A program made the position numbers and the translations under genes. Below the pieces are notes generated by a model. It was not told where the DNA came from, ran no database searches, and saw nothing but the letters and a program-made list of their open reading frames with translations. DNA of 64,000 bases, from assembly GCF_003751085.1 (NCBI RefSeq), contig NZ_RJJY01000001.1, positions 6,014,001 through 6,078,000 of the forward strand, given 5' to 3'. Positions within the stretch are counted from its first letter, which is position 1, and each line of letters begins with the position of its first letter. Of the stretch, positions 58,548-64,000 are shown piece by piece. The stretch comes from Micromonospora sp. Llam0 (GTDB lineage Bacteria; Actinomycetota; Actinomycetes; Mycobacteriales; Micromonosporaceae).

Positions 58548-59686
58548 ACCGTGGCCGGCGCGGCCGAGTCGGCGGCGCTCTCGGCCGTACTGCCGTCGGT
58601 CGCCGTGCTGCCGTCAGCCGCCGCCTCGACCAGGGACGCGTGGGTGGGGGCGTCTGGCACGTGCGCCGGCCGGCCCACCGCGAACTCGCGCCGCAGCACC
58701 GGCACGACCTCCTCGCCGAGCATGTCCAACTGCTCCAGCACCGTCTTCAGCGGCAGTCCGGCGTGGTCGACCAAGAACAGCTGCCGCTGGTAGTCGCCGA
58801 CGTACTCGCGGAAGGTCAGCGTACGGTCGATGACCTGCTGCGGGCTGCCGACGGTGAGCGGCGTCTGCGAGCTGAAGTCCTCCAACGACGGACCGTGCCC
58901 GTAGACTGGGGCGTTGTCGAAGTACGGCCGGAACTCGCGCACCGCGTCCTGCGAGTTGCGCCGCATGAACACCTGCCCGCCGAGGCCGACGATCGCCTGG
59001 TCGGCGGAGCCGTGGCCGTAGTGGGCGAACCGTTCCCGGTAGAGGCCGACCATCCGCTGGGTGTGCTCCTTGGGCCAGAAGATGTGGTTGGCGAAGAAAC
59101 CGTCGCCGTAGTAGGCGGCCTGCTCGGCGACCTCCGGGCTGCGGATCGAGCCGTGCCAGACGAACGGCGGTACGCCGTCGAGCGGGCGCGGCGTCGAGGT
59201 GAAGCTCTGCAGCGGGGTACGGAACTTGCCCTGCCAGTTGACGACGTCCTCGCGCCACAGCCGGCGCAGCAGGTCGTAGTTCTCGATGGTCAGCGGGATA
59301 CCGTTGCGGATGTCCTGGCCGAACCACGGGTAGACCGGCCCGGTGTTGCCGCGCCCCATCATCAGGTCGACCCGGCCGTCGGCCAGGTGCTGCAGCATCG
59401 CGTAGTCCTCGGCGATCTTCACCGGGTCGTTGGTGGTGATCAGGGTGGTCGCGGTGGACAGCAGCAGCCGCTCGGTCTTCGCCGCGACGTAGCCGAGCAT
59501 GGTGGTCGGCGACGACGGCACGAACGGCGGGTTGTGGTGCTCGCCGGTGGCGAAGACGTCCAGGCCGACCTCTTCGGCCTTGAGCGCGATGGCGACCATG
59601 GCCTTGATCCGCTCACGCTCGGTCGGCTCCCGACCGTTGGTCGGGTCGACGGTGACGTCACCGACGGTGAAGACGCCGAACTGCAT
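58544..59686 (-). CDS. LLM-class flavin-dependent monooxygenase
   Basis: A 380-residue luciferase-like monooxygenase. The (beta/alpha)8 fold is supported by MQFGVFTVGDVT, FATGEHHNPPFVPSSP and VDLMMGRGNTGPVYPWFG; the CE1758 subgroup fits the FMN reductase overlap. The C-terminal tail has repeated DGSTATDGSTAES segments. It uses reduced FMN and oxygen; the substrate is unknown. A MarR-like palindrome lies 60 bp upstream of the start, between it and the divergent-side condensation gene, so expression may be ligand-induced. Confidence 0.9.
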   Translation of the reverse strand: MQFGVFTVGDVTVDPTNGREPTERERIKAMVAIALKAEEVGLDVFATGEHHNPPFVPSSPTTMLGYVAAKTERLLLSTATTLITTNDPVKIAEDYAMLQHLADGRVDLMMGRGNTGPVYPWFGQDIRNGIPLTIENYDLLRRLWREDVVNWQGKFRTPLQSFTSTPRPLDGVPPFVWHGSIRSPEVAEQAAYYGDGFFANHIFWPKEHTQRMVGLYRERFAHYGHGSADQAIVGLGGQVFMRRNSQDAVREFRPYFDNAPVYGHGPSLEDFSSQTPLTVGSPQQVIDRTLTFREYVGDYQRQLFLVDHAGLPLKTVLEQLDMLGEEVVPVLRREFAVGRPAHVPDAPTHASLVEAAADGSTATDGSTAESAADSAAPATV

Positions 59687-59746
59687 GGTCTGCTCCTCCT
59701 CGCGGCGAGGGGCCGGTTGGGATTCCCTCGGACTACCCGGCCAAAC

Positions 59747-59766
59747 ATAGTTGCTGCGTCAACTAT
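59747..59766. promoter_or_regulatory. MarR-type operator upstream of LLM gene
   Basis: ATAGTTG-CTGCGT-CAACTAT, a perfect 7-bp inverted repeat with a 6-nt spacer, in the MarR-operator form TTG-N6-CAA. It lies 61 bp before the LLM start and 27 bp after the condensation gene's stop. No MarR gene is in the window. Confidence 0.6.
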
Positions 59767-59792
59767 TCCGCGAGTCGCGGGCCGCCGCCCGA

Positions 59793-61148
59793 CTACCCGG
59801 TGAACGCCCCGTCGACGAGGCGGGCCTCCAGCGCCCGCAGGAACCGCTCGATGTCGTCGGTCGAGAGGTAGGTGGTGTCGGCGGTCAGCGCCAGCCCCAG
59901 CCCGTCCGGGCGGTCGACGATCTCGATCCGGGTCCGCCAGGTGAACCGCTCGATCCGCTCGGCCAGCCGAAACGTGGTGCCGGCCAGCGCGCCGCGTACC
60001 GCCGCCTCGTCGACGTCCCGGCCGAACAGGTCGCTGTCCGCCGACAGCCGGATGTCGTTCAGATAGCAGTGCGGGTTCACCCCGGTCGCGTACGGCAGGC
60101 CGGCCGCGCCGAACGCGTCGCTGAGCGTCTGCGGGTCGTAGTAGGCGTGCCGGTACCCGTCCAGCGCCGCCCGCCACACCCGGGGCAGCAGGTACGCCAT
60201 CCGGCGGTCGCCGGTCAGCTCGACCGGCACCAGGGCCAGCTGGTTCAGCTTGGCGACCGCCTCCGGGTAGCCGTCCAGTATCCGGTTGTTGACCATCGTG
60301 TGTATGCCGACCAGGTCGTTGCCGGAGCATTCGCCGACCACCAGCGCCGCCGCCGCGAGCAGCACCGTCGAGGTGGTCGTCCGATGCCGTACGGCGAGCA
60401 TCCTGGTCGCGGTGTCCGCCGCCGCCGACGTCAGGACGCCCCGCCGGAAACGCGGCGTGGCCGGCTCCCGCTGCGGCATCCGGGTGTCGCGCGACAGCCG
60501 GCGGGTCACCTCGACCCAGTACGCCGCCGCCCGCACCGACCGCCGCCGGTGGCTCTCCCGCTGCTCCAGGTCGGCGACGTCCGCCGACTGCAGGCCGGGC
60601 GTGCTGTCGATCCGGCCCCGGGCCAGCAGCAGCCGCAGGTCACGCAGCACCAGCTCGGCCGCCCGGAAGTCGACCGTGGTGTGGCTGAACACCACCACGA
60701 TCTGGTGCGGCACCCCGTCGCGGGTGACCACGGCGACGCGCTGCGGCCAGTCGTCGGCGTGCGCGAACGGCTCCGCCGCCAACTCGTCGGCGACCCGCTG
60801 TGCCACCGCCACCGGATCCGCCGACCCGGCCGGCACCACCGGCACCGACAGTTCGCCCCGGTCGGCGACCCGTTGGCGAGGCTCGTCGCCGGCCAGCTCC
60901 AGCCGGGTACGCAGCGCGGTGTGCCGCACCATCAGGGCGGCGATCGCCGCGTACACCCGTTCGGGGTCGGAGCGTGCCCGGCGGGGCACCGCGACGTGCC
61001 GTTTCAACGCGAACATGGCCTGGCTGGCGCCATGCCGTCGGAGCGCCATCCACAGTGCCCGCTGGCCCCAGGTGATCGGGGCGGTGCGCGCCGGATCCGG
61101 CGCGACGAACGACACCGTACGCCGGCCCACGGTCGACAGTTCGGTCAC
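59793..61148 (-). CDS. Standalone condensation-domain-like acyltransferase
   Basis: A 451-residue protein with the condensation (C-domain/PapA-like) fold. The active-site HxxxD motif reads FSHTTVDF, and the N-terminal half starts APITWGQRALWMALRRHGAS as in free-standing C domains. The C-terminal half has ATGVNPHCYLNDIRL and WRTRIEIVDR. These enzymes join acyl, amide or ester groups. No adenylation or carrier domain is encoded in the window. GTG 61148 is the likely start; the frame goes further upstream without support. It is divergent from the amidotransferase-like gene. Confidence 0.78.
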   Translation of the reverse strand: MTELSTVGRRTVSFVAPDPARTAPITWGQRALWMALRRHGASQAMFALKRHVAVPRRARSDPERVYAAIAALMVRHTALRTRLELAGDEPRQRVADRGELSVPVVPAGSADPVAVAQRVADELAAEPFAHADDWPQRVAVVTRDGVPHQIVVVFSHTTVDFRAAELVLRDLRLLLARGRIDSTPGLQSADVADLEQRESHRRRSVRAAAYWVEVTRRLSRDTRMPQREPATPRFRRGVLTSAAADTATRMLAVRHRTTTSTVLLAAAALVVGECSGNDLVGIHTMVNNRILDGYPEAVAKLNQLALVPVELTGDRRMAYLLPRVWRAALDGYRHAYYDPQTLSDAFGAAGLPYATGVNPHCYLNDIRLSADSDLFGRDVDEAAVRGALAGTTFRLAERIERFTWRTRIEIVDRPDGLGLALTADTTYLSTDDIERFLRALEARLVDGAFTG

Positions 61149-61255
61149 CACGTCGACCAGTATCAGTGGATGTGCCGTTACCCGACAGGGTCGAGTAAGC
61201 GCTTTCCTCTGACCGATCGGCCGATGATCATCACCTGGGCGGTAGTCTCCGGCAG

Positions 61256-62191
61256 GTGCCCCACCACGCACGCGCCGCCCACCGGATCCGGGACCGGATC
61301 CGCCTGCTCTTCGTCAACACCCAGGAACGCGCCACACTGACCGCCCTCGGCCTCACCGGCTATCCGCAGTGGATAGCCGCCGCCACCGGGCTGGACCCGG
61401 CGCAGATCGTCACCATCGACGTCGCCGACGGCCAGCCGCTGCCCGACACCATCGAGGCCGACGCGGTCATCGGCGGCGGATCCGGGCACTCCGCGTACGA
61501 GAAGCTGCCGTGGATCGCCCGGACCAAGGAGTTCTTCCGCGCCGCCGCTGCGGCCGGCGTACCGGAGCTGCACATCTGCTGGTCGCATCAGGCCCGCGCC
61601 GAGTCGGTCGGCGGGCGGGCGGCGATCGGCGGGCACGGCCGCCGCTTCGGCGTCGACACGGTTCGGCTGACCCCGGCCGGGCGGCTCGACCCGCTGTTCA
61701 CCGGGCTGCCCGACGAGTTCGACCTGTTCACCTCGCACGTCGACGTGGTCGAGAAACTGCCGGCGCGGGCCGCCGAAGGGGCGGTCGTCGAGTTGGCGTA
61801 CAGCCGGGTCTACCGCAACGAGGTGCTGGCGATCGGCCCGACCGTACGGACGATCCAGGCCCACCCCGAAATCACCGCGAGTATCGTCGCGGCGCTGGCC
61901 CGCAGCCGACGCGGTGCCCTGGTCCGCGAAGGCTCGATCGGCCCCGACGACGCCGACCTCGACGCCTTCACCGCCACCCTGTACGCCCGTGAGGCGCAGA
62001 TCGTCGCGACCTCGCGGCGGCTGCTTGCCAACTGGCTGCGGTACCACGCCCGCCCAGGTGTCCGGCCCGACACCGCTCCGACCGGTACGCCCGCCGTCGG
62101 CGCTGGCGTTGGCGTCGTCGCCGGTGCTGGTGTCGTCGCTGGTGCTGGTGCTCATGGCGGGGTGCCGTCGGCGGTCGGCAGCGTGTTGTGA
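61256..62191 (+). CDS. Class I glutamine amidotransferase-like protein
   Basis: A 311-residue GATase1-fold protein. The nucleophile C108 is in LHICWSHQARAES (the GxCxGxQ elbow is altered: Gly is missing around Cys), and the His-Glu partners are in QAHPEI (H203, E205). The N-terminal part (IRLLFVNTQERATL, DAVIGGGSGHSAYEKLPW) fits the fold. After about residue 260 it ends in a Gly/Ala/Val low-complexity tail (VGAGVGVVAGAGVVAGAGAH). It may be an amidase or amidotransferase of unknown substrate. GTG 61256 starts it; it overlaps the next gene by 4 nt (GTGA). Confidence 0.75.
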   Translation: MPHHARAAHRIRDRIRLLFVNTQERATLTALGLTGYPQWIAAATGLDPAQIVTIDVADGQPLPDTIEADAVIGGGSGHSAYEKLPWIARTKEFFRAAAAAGVPELHICWSHQARAESVGGRAAIGGHGRRFGVDTVRLTPAGRLDPLFTGLPDEFDLFTSHVDVVEKLPARAAEGAVVELAYSRVYRNEVLAIGPTVRTIQAHPEITASIVAALARSRRGALVREGSIGPDDADLDAFTATLYAREAQIVATSRRLLANWLRYHARPGVRPDTAPTGTPAVGAGVGVVAGAGVVAGAGAHGGVPSAVGSVL

Positions 62192-62793
62192 GCGTCGTCC
62201 TGCCAGCGGCGCGCAGCAGCGCCGAAGCACGCCTCTACGTCGAGCTGCACCCGTGCGACTGCAGCGAAGCGCGGTTCGAGCCGCAGGTCGAGGTGGTCGC
62301 GCTCGCCGATGGCGACCTGGCCACCCGCTACCACGGAAGCTGTGCCGGCTGCGGCACCGCGCGGGAGTTCCTGTTCCGGCTGCCCGCCGAGCCGGTGCGC
62401 CCGTCGGCCGGCACTGCCTTCTCGTACGGCGGCCCGGAGCCGTCGCAGCTCATCGACCCCGGCGAGTGGATTGCCGTCGCCGACCGGTACGCCGCCCTGG
62501 TCCCCGCCGACTTCGCCACCGCCGGGCCGGCTGGTGCCGACCCGGTCACGCTCGATCCGGTACAGCGGCGGCGGGCGACGGCGGCCCTGTCCCGGGCCGT
62601 CGCCGCTCTCGACGAGGTGCTGAAGTTCGTCCCGGCCGACGCCGACGAGGTGCCGTCCGACACCGTCACCAGCGAGGTCGGGCGACGGATGCGACGACGC
62701 GGACCGGGCCGGTTCCGCCGCGACCGCCTCACCGCCCTCCGCGACACCTACACAACCCTCCTCTCCGGTACACCGGCAGGACCGCCGGACTGA
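62188..62793 (+). CDS. Unknown actinobacterial protein with cysteine cluster
   Basis: A 201-residue protein I cannot assign. The N-terminal third has cysteines LHPCDCSE and HGSCAGCGTAREFLFRLP, which look like a zinc ribbon. FLFRLPAE then SAGTAFSYGGPEPSQLIDPG, EWIAVADRYAALVP form the middle, and a basic C-terminal helical tail (VGRRMRRRGPGRFRRDRLTA) follows. Similar short proteins occur in actinobacteria, often near SMI1/Imm-like or toxin-linked genes, but that is recall, not a search. Coupled to the amidotransferase-like gene by a 4-nt overlap. Confidence 0.65.
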   Translation: MSVVLPAARSSAEARLYVELHPCDCSEARFEPQVEVVALADGDLATRYHGSCAGCGTAREFLFRLPAEPVRPSAGTAFSYGGPEPSQLIDPGEWIAVADRYAALVPADFATAGPAGADPVTLDPVQRRRATAALSRAVAALDEVLKFVPADADEVPSDTVTSEVGRRMRRRGPGRFRRDRLTALRDTYTTLLSGTPAGPPD

Positions 62794-63181
62794 CGCCGCC
62801 TACGCCTGCACACCGCCGCCAACTCGGCGTAACCAGCAGCTATCCGATCACGTGTTCCCTGGGGCCGCTGCGTACCGCATCACCCACCACGGACTACGGC
62901 TGCCCAAAATCCACCAGATTCCTGCCCAAGAGCCATGCTTGCGCCAAGCATAGAGTCCACGGGAAGCTGTCCTGACCAGCGTTTCTGCAACGCGGTCATA
63001 CTAGGCAATCCCAAGGGAGAGATTTCACATTGAGACCCCCTTGACGAGCAGCTACCGGAGGTCCACGAGCGAACCAAAGAAGCTTTCCTCACGGGAAGTG
63101 ACAGACTCCATCCGCAATGCTATGGTAGTTCTGGTGGTTCCACCGCAGTCGATTTGTTTGATCACTGCAGATAGGGAAATC
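62794..63181. other. AT-richer intergenic region before secreted protein gene
   Basis: About 390 bp with falling GC content from about 62900 on. No gene is supported. It probably contains the promoter of the secreted protein, whose ribosome-binding site (GATAGGGA) lies just before 63182. Confidence 0.5.
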
Positions 63182-63625
63182 ATGTCAAATTCGAAATCCA
63201 GTCGAACTCTGCTCAGCAAGGTCGCCGTCGTAACGACGCTGATAGCCGTGTTATCGCCGACACTGCTAGCAACACCGGCATACGCCGGTTATCAAACACC
63301 GATCAGTGGCTCCACTTTCAGCTCGGGAACTGTCTGGTACCTATCAACCACCTGGCGCACCGTATCCTTCTATGGCCCGTATATTGAGATCAATATTCAT
63401 CGGGCACCCCGGCTGGCGGATGGTAAGGCCGACTACATGAGATGGCGGATCAATCAAGGTTCCAGTTCCACCGATGGCCCCGTCTACGCAATCAATGAGA
63501 CTCCGTCAGGCTACACCGACCTTGGCTACTACGGCCCACCTTACACTCAGTTCCGAAATAAGTTTGGGCGCGGGACCACCTGCAACAACTGCGACCACGA
63601 TTTCGAAGGTAAAATGACCTACTAG
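63182..63625 (+). CDS. Small secreted protein of unknown function
   Basis: A 147-residue exported protein. Signal peptide (about 1-35: LLSKVAVVTTLIAVLSPTLL ending in ATPAYAG) and a beta-rich mature domain (YLSTTWRTVSFYGPYIEINI, YMRWRINQGSSSTDGPVYAI, YGPPYTQFRNKFGRGTTCNN) ending CNNCDHDFEGKMTY, with a CNNC pair. Relatives occur in streptomycetes as uncharacterised secreted proteins. The codon use is clearly AT-richer than the rest of the window, suggesting transfer. The lipoprotein gene follows after a long hairpin. Confidence 0.72.
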   Translation: MSNSKSSRTLLSKVAVVTTLIAVLSPTLLATPAYAGYQTPISGSTFSSGTVWYLSTTWRTVSFYGPYIEINIHRAPRLADGKADYMRWRINQGSSSTDGPVYAINETPSGYTDLGYYGPPYTQFRNKFGRGTTCNNCDHDFEGKMTY

Positions 63626-63632
63626 CGCGAGT

Positions 63633-63684
63633 GGCCGAGCCGGGCTAGGCGAGTCAGACTTGACACGCGTTGCCCGGCTCGGCC
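63633..63684 (+). terminator. 13-bp hairpin between secreted protein and lipoprotein genes
   Basis: GGCCGAGCCGGGC (63633-63645) pairs perfectly with GCCCGGCTCGGCC (63672-63684), loop 26 nt. It lies 7 nt after the secreted-protein stop. It may be a terminator or an attenuator ahead of the lipoprotein gene. Confidence 0.65.
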
Positions 63685-63721
63685 GTTCGAATCACCAGCC
63701 CGGAAAGGCATAGAAGACTGA

Positions 63722-64000
63722 GTGTTCAGGAACACGATACACAGAGTGGGTGTCTTACTCTTGCCACTCGTATCTGCTTCAATTTTCTCCTGTGGCGCAC
63801 CCTCAAACGCATCGAGATATGTCGACGCAGCGCAGGCGACTCGCGAGTACCTGGATGAGGCCGAGCAGTTGCACCTCGCCGCAGGCTGGGAGTGGCCCAC
63901 GCATCCCGGCTATTCGGATCGCGACGAGAATGGCGACCGCGTATTGTACGAAGTAAATTTGGGCCGAGTCGACGCCGCCTGGTATTGGCATTGTTCATGG
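63722..64000 (+). CDS. Probable lipoprotein, 3' end beyond window
   Basis: From GTG 63722 the frame stays open to the window end (93 codons). It starts VFRNTIHRVGVLLLPLVSAS with a lipobox-like IFSC (SASIFSCGAP) about residue 24, then a mature part (SRYVDAAQATREYLDEAEQL, GWEWPTHPGYSDRDENGDRV, YEVNLGRVDAAWYWHCSW) without known motif. AT-rich codon use matches its neighbour. Likely a lipoprotein partner of the small secreted protein. GGAAAGG lies 15 nt upstream, a little far, so the start is uncertain. Confidence 0.6.
   Translation, partial: MFRNTIHRVGVLLLPLVSASIFSCGAPSNASRYVDAAQATREYLDEAEQLHLAAGWEWPTHPGYSDRDENGDRVLYEVNLGRVDAAWYWHCSW

Noticed and set aside
1..64000. tRNA, rRNA, known riboswitch or integrase/attachment-site signatures
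   Set aside because: Read for cloverleaf, rRNA core and att-like flanking repeats by eye and found none convincing; tRNAscan-SE and Infam/Rfam searches would be decisive.

Overview
The window is high-GC actinobacterial DNA, most likely from Micromonosporaceae (Micromonospora and relatives). The GC-rich third codon positions, frequent GTG/TTG starts, and families such as CsoR, Cthe_2159 with CBM2, I36 inhibitors, SpoIIE-type phosphatases and LuxR/DesK-type two-component systems all fit. The lineage is inferred from style and gene content; there is no rRNA or other marker gene here. I saw no tRNA, rRNA or CRISPR array.

Left part (1-17.8 kb). A divergent IS200/IS605-type element (tnpB cut by the window edge, tnpA complete) sits exactly on the 3' end of a gamma-glutamyltransferase gene, which now ends in IS-derived codons. 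That gene closes a four-gene minus-strand operon: LctP-type permease, small membrane protein, isochorismatase-fold hydrolase, gamma-glutamyltransferase. Next come a LysE-type exporter, a secreted Cthe_2159/CBM2 protein, and a methyltransferase followed by a KAS III enzyme. A copper/thiol cluster follows (CcdA-like, TlpA-like lipoprotein, csoR, copA, copZ) with three similar CsoR-type operators. A secreted beta-helix protein gene then carries one in-frame TGA and has a CebR-like palindrome upstream.

Middle part (17.8-38.3 kb). This holds a membrane-bound MASE1-GAF-SpoIIE-ATPase regulator, a trypsin-like protease beside an I36 protease inhibitor, an ECF sigma factor fused to a membrane and extracytoplasmic domain, and a GH15 glucosidase. 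A GT1 glycosyltransferase divergent from a GH3 beta-glucosidase is followed by an ABC exporter and a NarL/DesK two-component system, a layout reminiscent of macrolide self-resistance by glycosylation, export and deglycosylation. A VIT1-type transporter, a BaeSR-like two-component system, an exported DUF2202 protein and a methyltransferase preceded by a frameshifted fragment complete this part.

Accessory part (38.5-45.2 kb). Mostly unknown genes: a four-gene minus-strand operon that includes a 42-residue membrane protein with a CxxC motif, an XRE/TPR-like regulator with weaker codon bias, a zinc-knuckle protein, a VOC protein, and an HTH/DUF4180 pair.

The most interesting block is 45.37-52.85 kb. 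Five tightly packed plus-strand genes encode a SWIM-type zinc finger protein, an unknown 474-residue protein, a VWA (MIDAS) protein, a MoxR-type AAA+ ATPase and a 1011-residue DUF5682-like protein, ended by a 14-bp hairpin. This is a MoxR/VWA remodelling system comparable to E. coli yehL/M/P/Q and a candidate biological-conflict or stress system of unknown target.

Right part (52.9-64 kb). A cold-shock protein, an S-adenosylmethionine (SAM) methyltransferase, a Uma2-type nuclease, a secreted serine hydrolase, an LPITG surface protein, an LLM oxidoreductase with its FMN reductase, a standalone condensation-like acyltransferase and a glutamine-amidotransferase-like pair. The last 1.1 kb is visibly AT-richer and encodes a secreted protein plus a lipoprotein that runs off the window.
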